Positions 49,106 through 61,744 of a stretch of 64,000 bases of DNA are shown here, one piece after another; within the stretch, counting starts at the first letter, position 1; the number at the start of each line of letters is the position of its first letter. A program made the position numbers and the translations under genes. The notes under the pieces are model-generated. The model worked only from the letters and a program-made list of their open reading frames with translations, ran no database searches and was not told the origin of the DNA. The DNA is from Selaginella tamariscina (taxonomy: Eukaryota > Streptophyta > Lycopodiopsida > Selaginellales > Selaginellaceae). The stretch lies in contig PUQB01000823.1 of assembly GCA_003024785.1 (NCBI GenBank), positions 1-64,000 of the forward strand, read 5' to 3'.

Positions 49106-49533
49106 ATATCCGAATATAACAGATTTTATTTTAATTCTTACTCAGAATTTAACGACGACTCCATACTAATGATTCAATCTCCTTGTTTAATCAAATCGTC
49201 CTTCTGCAAAATAATACACTATGAATACAAATCATATAAAACGCACACACACTTGTATAAACCCGAATATACAAAATAATACACAGATAATTCACATACA
49301 CCCTGCTTTGTCTAAGAGAGAAGTGGATGAGATTAACTGTTCAAAGCTCACATTTGTGCTAGTACAAAAGAAAGATAACATTTTGTTTTAGAAACACCAA
49401 AATGTGAGCTCTAGACAGTTTTACATAGTTTCTTACCTTTTACTCAAAATATTATAATAAGATGATAAAAGTAAATAAAATGAGATATGCAACTTATATA
49501 TACTAATACCATATATATTCAATGAAAAAGTGC
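49106..49533. other. Spacer before the first palindrome array
   Basis: AT-rich, no gene. A near-inverted pair 'gttcaaagctcacatttgtg' and 'caaaatgtgagctctagaca' occurs at 49340-49420. Confidence 0.4.
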
Positions 49534-50412
49534 GGCGGGATTAATCTCGCCACCCCTTCAATGCCTCCTGAAAGAGTGGGCAGGATTAATCTCGCCACCT
49601 TTCTAGAGGCCATGAGCGGGTGTGCAGGATTAATTCCGCCACCCTTCTCGGTCTCAGAGAGAACTGGGCAGAATTTATTTGGCACACCCCTTTAGGGGCT
49701 CTAAAAAGGCGACGGGATTAATCTCGCCCACCATGTAAGGGAATGGTGAAATGAATCTCACACCCTTCTCAATCCCTTCCATTGGTATGTTGTAAACCTT
49801 CTACGTCTCAGACAGAGACGTTTGGGATTGGTTCGACTCACCAATGGAGAAAAAAAAAGAAGGGTGGCAGGATTCATCCCTCACCAGGCATTGAAGGCTC
49901 GACGAGATTAATCCCGCTGCCCAAGCCCTTCTCGCAGGCCATGTGTGGTGGATTAAATCTCGCCACCTAGGCCCTTTAGATAGGCCATTGGCGGCGGGAT
50001 AAATCCCGCCAGATTCCGCGCAAGGCCTGGGCGTGCAGCAGGATTAATCCCGCCGTCTAGGCCCAACACGCAGGCCATGGGCGGTGGGATTAATCTCGCC
50101 GCACGCCCATGTCCTGCGCGGAATCCAGTGGGATTAATCCCGCCGCCTAGGCCCTTCAGACAGGCCATTGGTGGCGGGATAAATCCTGTCAGATTCTGCA
50201 CATGGCATGCGTAGGCGACAAGATTAATCCCGCTGCTCTTTGGTTAGCCTCATGGTGGCGGGATTAATCCTGCCGCTCATGAAGCTAACCAAATAGCCTG
50301 CTAAAGGGCGACGGGATTAATCCCCGCTCATGACTTGCATGAAGGGCCTCGGAGGTGGGATTAATCCCCGCCGAGGCTCTAACCATATAGCAGCGGGATT
50401 AATCCGCCGCTA
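49534..50412. repeat. Palindrome array 1 (about 19 units)
   Basis: Degenerate copies of GGCGGGATTAATCCCGCC, an 18-bp sequence equal to its own reverse complement, recur roughly every 45 bp. Examples are 49534-49551 (one base changed) and 49993-50010 (core ATAAAT). Others read 'gacgggattaatctcgcc' and 'ggtgggattaatctcgcc'. The central GATTAATC is the best-kept part; outer bases vary by transitions. Spacers share words such as 'cctaggccc' and 'caggccat'. Two spacers, 50011-50036 and 50101-50127, are reverse complements of each other. GC content here is far above that of the flanks. Open frames crossing the array are translations of the repeat (GGINPA, RLIPP) and not genes. Confidence 0.9.
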
Positions 50413-51330
<918 letters not shown>

Positions 51331-51600
51331 TCACCTGTGTGTGAGAGAGAGGGAGATTTCACAGCCATCGCCTTCGCTGCCTTGCTTCTTGAAACCCTAA
51401 GAATATACCTAAACCTTAAAAGGGATAGAATATATATTAACCCTAATCGAATATTCTTTCTAAAAATAACTTAAACCCTAAAAAGAATAAACTATAGATT
51501 CGCCCTAAACGAATATTCTTCATTATATTATCAGCGTGTGCATGTGCATGGGTGTATCACATACACCCCAAGAATAAAAATCATGCAAGGGTTTAATATG
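51331..51600. other. Telobox-containing unique patch
   Basis: Holds AAACCCTAA-type words at about 51393, 51425 and 51475. 'cgaatattctt' occurs twice within about 80 bp, as 'ccctaatcgaatattctt' and 'ccctaaacgaatattctt'. No gene recognised. AAACCCTAA can act as a telobox in plant promoters, but a function here is not supported. Confidence 0.35.
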
Positions 51601-51639
51601 TGTGTGTCATGAGAGTGTTAAAGTTTCACGTGTAGCAAT

Positions 51640-52210
51640 ACATATATACACACATAGTATTATACACATAGACATACATACATATTAGTATATAATATAG
51701 AGAGATAGAGTACATATTATGGATCATGCATGGTGTGTATGTATGAAAGAAGAGAGATAATACATATGGATCGTGCATGTGTGTATGTTTGAGAGAAGAG
51801 AGAGAGTGTTAACAAATTAAATTCATACACATTGCATATATTAGTACACATATATACATACACACGTGTATACACATAGACATACATACATATTACATGT
51901 GTAAATTTAATGTGTTACATAGGGTTTAGGGTATAATATTGTAACATCAGTACATATTATGGATCATGCATGGTGTGTATGTATGAGAGGAGAGACAGGC
52001 TACATATTATGGATCATGATCATACATGGTGTGTATGTATGAGAGAAGGGATTATGCATGGTGACACTGTGTATGTATGAGAAAGAGAGAGAGTGTTAAT
52101 AAATTAAAATCGTACACATTGCATATATTAGTACACATATACATACACATGTGTATACACACAGACATACGTATATATTACATGTGTAAATTCAATGTGT
52201 TACATATACA
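51640..52210. repeat. Tandem and spaced repeats of 'catattatggatcatgcatg'
   Basis: The word 'catattatggatcatgcatg' with 'gtgtgtatgtatgagag' recurs at about 51713, 51952 and 52002, with degenerate copies between. A 115-bp stretch starting 'gagagtgttaa.aaattaaa' is duplicated at about 51795-51920 and 52088-52205, giving a period of about 290 bp. Confidence 0.75.
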
Positions 52211-52429
52211 CAAACTGAGTACATATAGATTATACATGCATTGAACATGATGTTTTTCAATAAAGAAGTAACATATAATTTCTTAAGTTTGGTTTAGGGC
52301 AATGTGCATGTATGTGCATATGTGTCTCTGTAAGTGCTTCTAATGCGTGTGCACGTGTATATATAAATTTATGATTGTGTTTATATATGTGTGCAAAACA
52401 AACATCGAATAATTAAGAAAATAATATTA

Positions 52430-53125
52430 ATAAACACACTATGAACATATTTTAAATTATACATAATAATATATGATTTTATTTAATATATAGCCATATA
52501 TAGTTTTAATAATATATATTAATAATATTGATAATAAGGTTTAACACTGGAATATTCTTGAAATAATAAGAATTTAATTGAGAAAATCCCATTAATATAT
52601 ACAAATGTAGATCAAGTACTAAAATAATTAACTAAATTAATTATGATAATCATGTTTAATATTGGTATTCTTGGAATAATAAGAAAATAATAAAGAATAT
52701 AAAGAAGATTAATTACTCAAGTAATTAAGAAAATGATATTAATATACACACTATAAACATATTTTAAATTATACATAATAATACATCATTTTATCTAATA
52801 TATAGTTATATATAGTTTTAAATATATATATTAATTTAATATTGATAATAAGGTTTAACATAGGAATATTCTTGAAATAATAAGAAATTAATTGAGAAAA
52901 TCCCATTAATATATACAAATGTAGAATAATTACTGAAATAATTAAGAATAAGACTAATTTAATTTTGATAATCAGGTTTAATATTGGAATATTCTTTCAA
53001 TATTAAGAAAATAATAAAGAATATCCCATTAATAGTAGGAAATGTAAATTAATTACTCGAGTAATTAAGAAAATATAATAATAAACAAACTATGAATATA
53101 TTTTAAATAATACATAATAATATAT
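52430..53125. repeat. Three AT-rich repeats of about 310-340 bp
   Basis: 'acatattttaaattatacat' begins units near 52446 and 52759, and a diverged one ('atatattttaaataatacat') begins near 53096. Each continues through 'ataaggtttaaca.tggaat', 'attcttgaaataataagaa' and 'aatcccattaatatatacaa'. No coding potential. Confidence 0.7.
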
Positions 53126-53744
53126 CAATTTATTTATTGTATAAGTATATATATTTATAATATATTTAATAATTTATACTGGAATATTCAGAATGTAGAA
53201 TAATTACTAAAATTTCGTAATATTAAACAGCTTGAATCACTTGAATGACATTAAATGCAATTTTAAAACATTCATTGGAATTGGAGAGTATATATGTCAG
53301 ACTGTCGGTTATTTGTTTTAACTCATTTTAAATTTTATTTTCTGTTCTTTTCAAAAATTTCGAATTTCTGACATAAGTATTGTCGGTCGACATATAAATT
53401 TGAAAATGCATTTAATTTCCCACTCAAATTCAGATTTGGTTCTTTCTTCGGCAAGGGTTTTTTCATTTTTTTTATTTTTCACTCTTCAGATTTTCTTTTT
53501 TCTTCTTAATGATCAGCTCAGGAGCGACATTAAATTGAGTGCGCTATTATTTATAGGCAAGCACGGCGCCTAAAGTGTTATTTACAAGTAAGTATTATAA
53601 ATTTGGATATAGTTATAAAGATTCACTCTCTTTACATTCTCTCTTAAATTTAAAATTTAAGGGTTTAGGAATGCATTAGGATTACAATATATTCCGTTAG
53701 GGATTTATTCCATTTAAATATACTTTTAATTTAATATTCTCGGT
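53126..53744. other. Unique spacer before the second palindrome array
   Basis: AT-rich with T/C-rich runs at 53460-53510. 'attgtcggtcgacatataaa' and 'gactgtcggttatttgtttt' share a short 'tgtcggt' word. No gene or known element recognised. Confidence 0.35.
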
Positions 53745-54453
53745 TAGCCGGGGCGGCAGGATTAATTTGGTCATTTTTTTTCGTTTCTTCGAAGAGGTGG
53801 CGGGATTAATCCCGCACCATCTCTTTGATAGTTATGGTAGAATTAGTCCAGGCAATGCTTCTCCGTCTCTTAAAGAGCGGCGGGATTAATCCCGCCAATA
53901 AATCTCTCAATTGATAAAGAGTTACCTGAATTTATTAAAAAGAGTTGTTGACGGGATTAATCTCGCCAACCATTTTAGGAGGCAGAGAAGGGGTGGCAGG
54001 ATTAATCTCGCCACACTTCCTTGTTTTAAATATTTGTGGGCAAGATTTATCCCGAGATCTTATTAAAATCATAACTTTGGAAAGAGTTGTGGGCGGGATT
54101 AATTCCGCCGCCTATTCCCCGTCGTCAGAGTTGTGGGCGGGATTAATCCCGCCCTCTCTTCTCGTTGGAGGGAGTTGCGACGGGATTAATATGCCGCCTC
54201 TCTTGACGAGGAAGATCCGGTGGCAGGATTAATCCCGTTGGTACTTCTCGTCGGAGAGGCGGCGGGATTAATCCCACAACTCTCTGATGGGTAGAGTCAA
54301 TGGGCGGGATTAATCCTGCCGACTCTCTCCAAAAGGATAGCTTTGTCGACGGGATTAATCCCGCCAACTTACTCCGAAGGGGTAGAGTTGGCGGCGGGAT
54401 TAATCTCGCCCCATTCCTCGTTGGAGGGAGTCGTGGGCGGGATTAATCCCGCC
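53745..54453. repeat. Palindrome array 2 (about 16 units, three perfect)
   Basis: Same palindrome as array 1, roughly every 44 bp and better conserved. Perfect 18-bp copies lie at 53879-53896, 54136-54153 and 54436-54453. Others differ by one to four bases, mostly G-to-A or C-to-T. Several spacers are themselves near-palindromes, for example the one between 54360 and 54392, in which 'gccaacttactcc' pairs with 'ggggtagagttggc'. The DNA can thus fold as alternating hairpins. Two of the spacers contain 'ctcgttggagggagt', which suggests local unit duplication. Confidence 0.9.
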
Positions 54454-54602
54454 CATCAGTTGTATTAATGAAGCATGAAATATTATCTCTATACATAATT
54501 ATGTATTATTGCACATGCATATTATTAAGCAACTGCATTCAGATTTCTTAAAAATATTGCATAAACAGATATCATAAATAACATAATTATTTATGTTCAA
54601 TA

Positions 54603-54849
54603 TGTTTAATATTGAGATAAAGTATGTCTTCTTCAAAACAATGAGATAGTTGGCACTGGAACTGTGGAAGTTCGAGATGATAATGCATCATGTCACAATA
54701 TTGCCCAAGGATCTTGTGTGTACGTATGGGTGAACACCATTTATAAGCATGTTGAGGTTCCGGAAATGGAATTTGAGGAGGGTTCTTCTGTATTGTGGAA
54801 ATTGGATGAAGTCAAGGCTGACACAGAATATGCAGAGTCAGAAAAATAG
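54603..54849 (+). pseudogene. Small ORF upstream of the transposase-like gene
   Basis: Frame reading EIVGTGTVEVRDDNASCHNI... to ADTEYAESEK and a stop at 54847. The pattern (V-x-x-G-x-V, a small polar loop, V-x-V-x-x-I, then V-L-W at the end) resembles small beta-rich domains in plant transposon proteins, such as those filed under DUF8039. That is inference from layout alone. It begins 150 bp after palindrome array 2 and is on the same strand as the transposase-like gene, possibly an early exon of it. Confidence 0.35.
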
Positions 54850-55149
54850 TAGCACGAGTTTACCATGATGGCTTGCCTACTGTGATGGATGAGGTGATTC
54901 TCTTTCTTCATGAGATTGAGGTTGGGAGAGGCATCATCACACTATAAATCCAATGGAAGCAGTGTCAGAAGAGAAACTAGGGTCCGACTTTGTGGGTGTA
55001 GTTGTGACAGAGGTTTCACCTAATGCACATTTCATCTGGATCCCTCGTGAGGTGACGAATCTGAATTAAGACGGCAAGATGGTTCAACATATTCTGGGTT
55101 GGATTTCAATAATAACAACCCGGAAGAACAACTTATTTGAAGAGGTTCC

Positions 55150-56136
55150 TTGCATTGGTCCTATTGTAAGAAAAAGGCGATTCATGGGTTGCAGATTTCC
55201 CCTGCAAGTTTCAGCAAGAGGGTCAAGATGGATCCTACATCTTCCGAAAGTGTTAGCATTTCCACGATTGACTACTGCAAGAAAAGTGTTGTCAGATGGC
55301 AACCGAATGAAATTACCCAATGTAGACATGTCTTTCGTATGCTCACCCAAAAGCAAAGGCATGAGTTTGTATATGCTGCACTAACTGGGTGTATTGATGG
55401 AATGGCCTCGGACACAGGTTATCAGAGTACATCCATGGTATTTAATAAGGTGGCCATCTGCTTCAAAGCTTGGTACAGTATATACGGGATCCCAAAGACC
55501 ACGTTCTACCGTCGGAGGGATGAGTGGCTAGATGGAGCGCGAACCTCAGTACATGGGAACACTGGCTTGGTCAAAACCCGCTCTCACATTATGGCAGCCA
55601 TAGAGATACTCAAGGCTTTTGTGGAAGCAAATGCAGACAGGATGCCTCACAAATGCCGAACCACAAATGCAGGGGTCAGGGAAAATCTCAAGGTTTTGCC
55701 TTCAATCTACACTCAATTGAAGCTGTGTGAACATGTGAACAAGTGCCTCAGTTTGATGGGGCTGCAAGCAATCTGCACTGGTACCTTCAACAACATATGG
55801 AATACTCATTTTAAGGATGTGGAGATTGCAAAACACTCTAGCTTTTCCAAGTGTGACACTTGTACATCATTGAAGGCTGCAGAGGCTTGTGCAAAAAACC
55901 TTGGTGGAGATCACTACCATTCAAAAGAAGATGGAGGCCCACATGATTGCACAACAAACTTGCCTGTCTCAGTACTATGCACACCGCATGCTTTCTGTGT
56001 CACACCCATCAAAGTACTGTGCTTGATCCATGACAAGATGGATCATTCAAAGACCAGCATTCCAAAGCTCGTTGCAACACCAAAGTACCTTGGAAATGTC
56101 ATGAAACTTCCGATTTCATTGACAGATATGTGCTAA
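55150..56136 (+). pseudogene. Transposase-like protein (DUF7869-like), N-terminal part
   Basis: The longest open frame in the window, 328 codons. The likely true start is MDPTSSESVSIS at residue 27 or an upstream exon. It holds helix-rich regions (QRHEFVYAALTGCIDG, GIPKTTFYRRRDEWLDG), then CRTTNAGVRENLK and FSKCDTCTSLKAAEACAKNL with a C-x2-C motif. Near the end comes VLCLIHDKMDHSKTSIPKLV, where Asp-Lys-Met-Asp-His-Ser-Lys is the first acidic motif expected of the RNase H-like core. The frame stops at 56134, and the rest of the core follows in DNA with several stops. The layout matches plant and protist proteins with the DUF7869 domain, which I judge to be transposases. The broken middle shows decay. 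Confidence 0.5.
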
Positions 56137-56730
56137 CACATGGACACGGTTGTGAGTCATATGGACACTTTTCATTTCCACATTGGTCTAGCGACTCAAT
56201 TTCACTATTGGGTCGTTGGCCATGTGTTTCAGAAACCTTGAAGCCCACTCACAGACAAGTCCTATCAGTGATCTCAAAGTGAAGAAACAACACCTTCAAC
56301 CTTTACATAATGCTCTCATGAACACGTTTGCTTGAGGCTACTTGGGAATATGAGAGGCATTGTCACAGCCTGCACAAAAAACAGATGGCCCTGTTGAGAG
56401 TTCAGGTTCAGTGGAGGGATCTAGCTCAAATAGTGTACATGTGTCCTCAACATAAATAAGCTTCCTCGTCATTTGCTTTTACAGATGGATAATTGTGCAG
56501 GCGAGAACAAAAATAGGTAAATCATTTTACTTAAGGGTTTCTCAAGCTCATACTTATTATTTTCTAGATATGTGCTAGCATACTTGTCAATGCTTGTTGC
56601 CAAAGGTGTGTTTGAGACAATCACGCTCAGTTTTCTTATGGTTGGTCACACTCATGAAGATATTGATGTGTTCTTCAGCAAGGTCTCCAACTCTACAAAA
56701 AGGACAAGTGCACTTACCTTACGCATATGA
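56137..56730 (+). pseudogene. Catalytic-core remnant of the same transposase-like gene
   Basis: Continues with HMDTVVSHMDTFHFHIGL (first half decayed). Then, in one frame across a 51-bp intron (56517-56567), it reads LLLQMDNCAGENKNR joined to YVLAYLSMLVAKGVFETITL, then SFLMVGHTHEDIDVFFSKVS. The M-D-N-x-x-x-E-N-K-N and G-H-T-H-E-D-I-D motifs are the most characteristic of this protein group and would supply the second and third acidic residues. A stop follows at about 56728. Confidence 0.55.
56517..56567 (+). other. Predicted 51-bp intron between the two core motifs
   Basis: GTAAAT donor and TTTTCTAG acceptor. Removal joins ENKNR to YVLAYLSML in frame, as expected from family members. Confidence 0.6.
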
Positions 56731-56896
56731 TGAATCTTTTTGAAAACTGCATCTCCAAAAAAGTTGTGCTTTGCTTATGACTAGGTGCCTGACTTCAAAA
56801 AAATTCTCAAGGAGTATATAAAAGAGGGAGTGATTCTTTAGTTGGTCACCTTGTGCCGCTACAATTTTTTTCTCCATACGAGATGGTATACCTATT

Positions 56897-57682
56897 ATGC
56901 AGTACAAGTTACGGCCATCAGAGCAGGAGTTTACCGAAAGAGGGTTAATGCTCTTCAAAAGTGGAGAGAATGGAAAGCCACTTCTCCCAGAAGGACAACC
57001 AGACCCTATTCCATTGAGTGCCCAGCTCAAGGAACAAGAGGTTATTATTGATGGCATCAAAAAATATGTGGCATGGGTTCAAAAATCGATGCCAAAGAAT
57101 TCTGATAAGGCAACTGGTTTACTATATAAGCATGTGGTCAACTATTGGGAGACTGTTGTTCGAGAGTTGGAAGGGCCTACTGTCACAAGTACAGAATTGC
57201 AACACCCTTTTTGGCCTAAAACAAGGTGGCGAGAGGAGATTGAAATGACATCACTGAGCACAGACGACATAGAAGCCAGTAGTGATGTGGAAGTGCAAAC
57301 CCCACACTTTGTTGGACAAAGGAACCAAAAACCTAAAGCATACTTTGATTGCTGCAAGGATCTTCAAAAACTAATGATGGTTCTCATTACTCCAGATGCG
57401 TCATATAATCAGCCTATTTGGATGGGTCAAATTATCGACACACCTGAAGTAATCACAAAAAATAGTATTGTTAAGGTTGCATGGTTCAAACCACAAAAAA
57501 GGCGACACGAGAAGGAGAGCGAAAGATATAATGGATGCCTAGAGAAAACATGGTCTCCCAATCAAAAAGACCCAGCATGTTTTATAAATGTTAAATCCAT
57601 TCGATATGGGTGGATGTCAAGAAGCGTTGATAAAGTCACGATTAACAAAACTGCAAGGGAATGTATGTTTTCTGAAGCTTAA
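56897..57682 (+). CDS. C-terminal exon of the transposase-like gene
   Basis: An intact open frame (261 codons from an internal Met; the upstream limit is an acceptor I could not fix). Early part: MLFKSGENGKPLLPEGQPDP. Middle: helical, with Trp-rich LLYKHVVNYWETVVRELEG. An acidic linker LSTDDIEASSDVEVQTPHF comes next. The final 110 residues have a beta-rich pattern: QPIWMGQIIDTPEVITKNSI, VKVAWFKPQ, TWSPNQKDPACFINVKSIRY and GWMS. This final layout recalls small SH3-like or BAH-like modules found at the end of such transposase-like proteins. It lies on the same strand as the core, directly downstream. It is open although the core is broken, so purifying selection cannot be claimed. Confidence 0.5.
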   Translation: MQYKLRPSEQEFTERGLMLFKSGENGKPLLPEGQPDPIPLSAQLKEQEVIIDGIKKYVAWVQKSMPKNSDKATGLLYKHVVNYWETVVRELEGPTVTSTELQHPFWPKTRWREEIEMTSLSTDDIEASSDVEVQTPHFVGQRNQKPKAYFDCCKDLQKLMMVLITPDASYNQPIWMGQIIDTPEVITKNSIVKVAWFKPQKRRHEKESERYNGCLEKTWSPNQKDPACFINVKSIRYGWMSRSVDKVTINKTARECMFSEA

Positions 57683-57689
57683 AGCAATT

Positions 57690-58870
57690 ACAAAATTATA
57701 AAATATCATATATTTAATATTCATAATTATTATAAACTCTTTAATAATAGTACCAAATTGTTTACTTAACTATATAAATTTAAAAAATGATATGGAAGAT
57801 TGACTATATTATTATAGGATTTATATATATATATTATTACTACTACAAATTTTTAATTAATAATTATATTTAAATATTAATATTTTAATAACAACATCAA
57901 TATTTATATAATGTACCTCTTATGCTCTTCCTTAATTGTTATATTAGGCAATATATTATATAATTTAATACCTTCTACTTTTATAATGTTATTAATTTTT
58001 GTTCAATGAATGCTATAATTTATTAAAGGGTAGAATACAAAATAGAATATTCTAAAGAATATTCTTTTCAAACATATATTCTAAAGAATATTTTTAATAT
58101 TAGAAAATGCTAATTAAATAGCTAAAATTGCTAATTATTAGGAAATGGACTATAACCATGCCCATTTTAGTTGCAACATGCATTTATATGATATATGGAT
58201 TTAGACATATTTGAATGAATAAGATTTAAAGCAATGAAATGAAATGACAATAAAAATTGGTAAACATAAGAAAATATTGCATAACATAAATATATAAGAT
58301 TGTATGAACACAACAAACCCATAATCAAGGTAGGGTTGGTTCAACCTGCAAAAAAGTATGGTTGGCCCTGTTCAACCATCATAAGACACAGATATCCTTA
58401 ATAAGATAGGGTTCAATCACAAACAAATATGGTTGACACTATTAAAACAATGGATATTCTTAATAAAAATAAAAATAAAATAAAAAATAAAAATTTGGTT
58501 AGCACTTTTCAACCTTATTCAATTAATTGCTAAAAAAAATGGAAATCCTTAGGGTCCAAAAAAAAACTAGGTTTATAATATTTGATAACGCTATAAGAAA
58601 TTTTGTTTTTAATATGCAAATAAGGTTTAAATAAGTATAAATTTTTTAATAACATCATAGTTTTATGTAAAGAATCTTCATCTTTATAAAACAAATTTTT
58701 AAGTTTAATATAAATATTTACATAAGCAAAAATAAATTCAAATTAATCCTATTTTAAATTGAATCTTTAAGGGTTAAAAATAATTCAATATTTCCACTAA
58801 TAAACTGCCACATCACATAAAATAATTAAAAATTACAAATAAACAAGGGTATGGCAGTGTGGAATGTAAA
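57690..58870. other. AT-rich spacer
   Basis: No gene recognised. Includes paired 'attctaaagaatattc' words at 58050-58100 (a short palindrome) and 'ccatgcccattttagttgca' at 58156, the near copy of 46395. Two related 'ataaggtagggttggttcaa'-type words occur at 58320-58420. Confidence 0.4.
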
Positions 58871-58875
58871 GGGTT

Positions 58876-61031
58876 TTAAGGCAAATGAGGAGGAGGAAGT
58901 GTGGGATGCATTTGTAGCATCCTAAGGTATTGAGGATTACCTATGACAGGCATGGTTGTGTAAGACATGGTAGATGAACAATAGCATAAACCGGGAGGAG
59001 GTAAATTGAGGTATGAAAAATCTAGAAGTGTTATGATAATATGAAAAATTAAATTTTTATTTCTCAAATTGGAAATTTCAATTCAAGCTTAAAGGTATGT
59101 TTATATGAATACTTTGTGTATATCTTCTTCCTTATACTTTTATTAATTTCTTCTCTTCTTTATGAATAAATATGTGTTGCATTAATTAATATTAATATAT
59201 AATTATATTTATATATGTGTATACACATGTCACATGAGTATATGCAATGCTTTTTATATATATATATATATATATCACGGGGACCCCAAATTATGGTTTA
59301 CATGTGGTTTTATGATATGATTTCCTACTTTACACATATTATTAAAATGACAAGTTCTTGTCACAATAACATATGATTTTGTAATGGCTTTTTTAATTAG
59401 TTCATTTAGCCTTCTTCCAATCTTCATACTCAATATGCATATGTCCGACTCTCTTCAACAAAAAAAGGTGTAGAGCGCTAGTGGTTCTAAATCTATTCAG
59501 CCTATATATGTTTATGGTTTAATTTTTGTTATTGTATTGAGATAAGTTCTTAGCTTTTTCCTTGTCAGGTTTGGGATGATCACGTTGCACATTGTCTTAA
59601 TCTCTGCTTTTGTTCTCTTTCTCACAAGATCAACAAAGTGCAATAAAAGTTAAATGTAAAATTGTTAATCAAAATACCAATTAAACAACAAACTTACCTT
59701 CTGAAATGACTCAAATGCCTCAATTTTATAATGTAGCTATTGAATGAATGTTCCATGATAAGTTAAACACTTTCTCAAGTTGGAACAATCGGGATCCCTA
59801 AATCAACCTTCTGAAGCTCATCTCTTGGCAAGATAACTAGTACAAAAGTGCAACATCATGATCCCCAGAGGCATGCATGCAAAAGAGTGATATAAAGAAC
59901 CTCAAAACTATAAAAAACTTACTTGTTGTAAAGCTTTGCCATTCTATTGGCTTCCTTGATGATGCCTCTTCCATTGATTTCTTTACCATTCAAGATGTTC
60001 ATCACTTATAGTGTCTCAAATTGCAAAAATAAGGTATGCTATAATGAAATAAATATTATTACAATTGAAAACAATACCTTTTCTTTATTTTCTTGATCTT
60101 TTTCCCAAGTCGTTCTGAACGTCATCCAAGTCATGAATGTACTTTGACTCATCATCATGTTCCATTTCCTTGTCTTGTGTAAGCTCCTCCTTTTGCAGCA
60201 ATAAAAATCACAAAACATAACAAAGAAGAAATACTACTTCAACTCACCTTCAAGGCCGTGACTGTTACTTCACTCTCTTTTTTTACTCTTTCTTGGATCA
60301 TTTCTCTTCATTATCACCTTCATCATTTTGCTAAAACAAGTGTGTGCACACATATAACTTTAAAGAGAACTATACAATGCTGCTTACATCAGGCATAATA
60401 TGATGTCTTGTCTTTAGCCTCTTTGATGCTGGCACCTCTTCATGGTCACGATAATTTGCTTTAAAAAAGTTGCCTTCCATCTCGCAGTCAGTAAGACATT
60501 CAGGCCATGTAACAACGTCCTACAAATATATGTACACATTAGATATATCTAGAAAGCACATGTAAAAGGTAAAACTTTACTCCCTCAGTGATTTGTGATG
60601 CTTCCGAGCTTGTGAGAGGTACAGATGCTCCTAAACTTAGGCCACTAACTTTACTTACCTTCACCTTCAACATTCGATGCTGGATTTCATGTATTGGATT
60701 TGAACAATTCCACGTCCCATGAGACCTCATGCTTTATAAAGAATGGTTCCTGCTTTCTCTTGTTTTTTGAAAAGCCACTAGCAAAATTTTACATGTTCCA
60801 GTCAAGTAATTTCTTAAAATCTACAAGAACAACCTCTAAAATATTGTAAGTATATGAGCGAGTATGAACTATCCTTGATCGTGTTAATGTTTGCTGGCAT
60901 GCAGGAATATTGCAATGCTTTAAGACACCCACTCCACAAGATCTGTAAATGGTTCATGACCTTCAAAGACAATGGGCTGCATCTTCCCCATGCTAACAAG
61001 CTCTTTTGCCAAAGCTTCCCTCATATACATT
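58876..61031 (-). CDS. Possible multi-exon gene of unknown function
   Basis: Protein-like minus-strand segments separated by splice-like borders, from high to low coordinates. They are MREALAKELVSMGKMQPIVF with EGHEPFTDLVEWV (about 61025-60925) and MRSHGTWNCSNPIHEIQHRM (60730-60660, then GTAAGT). Next are VSGLSLGASVPLTSSEASQI and DVVTWPECLTDCEMEGNFFK with ANYRDHEEVPASKRLKTRHH (60520-60385). Then come EELTQDKEMEHDDESKYIHD (60190-60075), MNILNGKEINGRGIIKEANR (60003-59926, then GTAAGT), and FVDLVRKRTKAEIKTMCNVI (59620-59555). A final Pro-rich frame ends MLQMHPTLPPPHLP (58876-59067). I do not recognise the family. The charged, helix-rich character and neighbourhood suggest a transposon-encoded accessory protein. 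Exact exons and frame continuity are uncertain. Confidence 0.35.
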
Positions 61032-61069
61032 CTCTTATGCTCTATAACATGCAACTTTATTTATAATCC

Positions 61070-61735
61070 CATTGGATAATGTGCATGTTACGTGTCATGT
61101 GTCTTAATCTATTTTAAACAAATTTATAATATGTAATTGATTCTAGAAAAAAAAAAAAAAAGAATTTTCATTAAAATAAAGTCAAAAAGAAAATACACAA
61201 ATATACATATATAAGTGAATAATCCTCTCGAGTATATAAACAATACATACACTCTATATTACATGCATATATATATATATATATATATATACACAGGACC
61301 CCATTCTAAAAATAACAATAAGAAGTTATATTTGAAAATAACGTTTGTAGTTTGTGATTGTAACGAGGTGAGAGAGATTATTTTTGTTTAATTATTATTT
61401 GTTGTTATTTATAACGAGTAATATGTATTTTGGGAATATGAAAGTTTAAATAAGATAAAATAACATGTTATTTTTAATTTGATATGTTTTTTAAATAGGC
61501 TTGCATTTGTTACTTATTTGAGTACCATGTTTTAGTTTCAAATTTATTATTTACATATATCTTTTAGTTATGTTAAGTTTCATATATGCACATGCAAACA
61601 AGGTAATTTGTCAATGCAAGTTGTGTTGAAGTGAGGAATGTGGCTATAAATTGGTTCCTAGACCAACAAGGATTATCACAAAAACGCGACAAGTAGTTGT
61701 TGCATGTAGCATCTTCAGTTTACAAATGTTTATAG
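61070..61735. other. AT-rich spacer
   Basis: Includes a poly-A run at 61147-61161 and a (TA)n tract at 61267-61290. No gene recognised. Confidence 0.4.
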
Positions 61736-61744
61736 GATTTGCAA

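Noticed and set aside
49953..50201. Open frame on the minus strand with repeated GGINP / RLIPPPMA peptides (also 53945-54232 and 54143-54367)
   Set aside because: These are translations of the palindrome arrays. The repeat appears on both strands and with varied spacing, so it is not a repeat protein.
53745..54453. CRISPR-like layout (18-bp repeat, about 26-bp spacers)
   Set aside because: The repeat is degenerate, fully palindromic and shorter than CRISPR repeats, spacers resemble each other, there are no cas genes, and the surroundings are plant nuclear.
55084..55384. Overlapping 92-codon minus-strand and 101-codon plus-strand frames
   Set aside because: Shadows of the 328-codon transposase-like frame.
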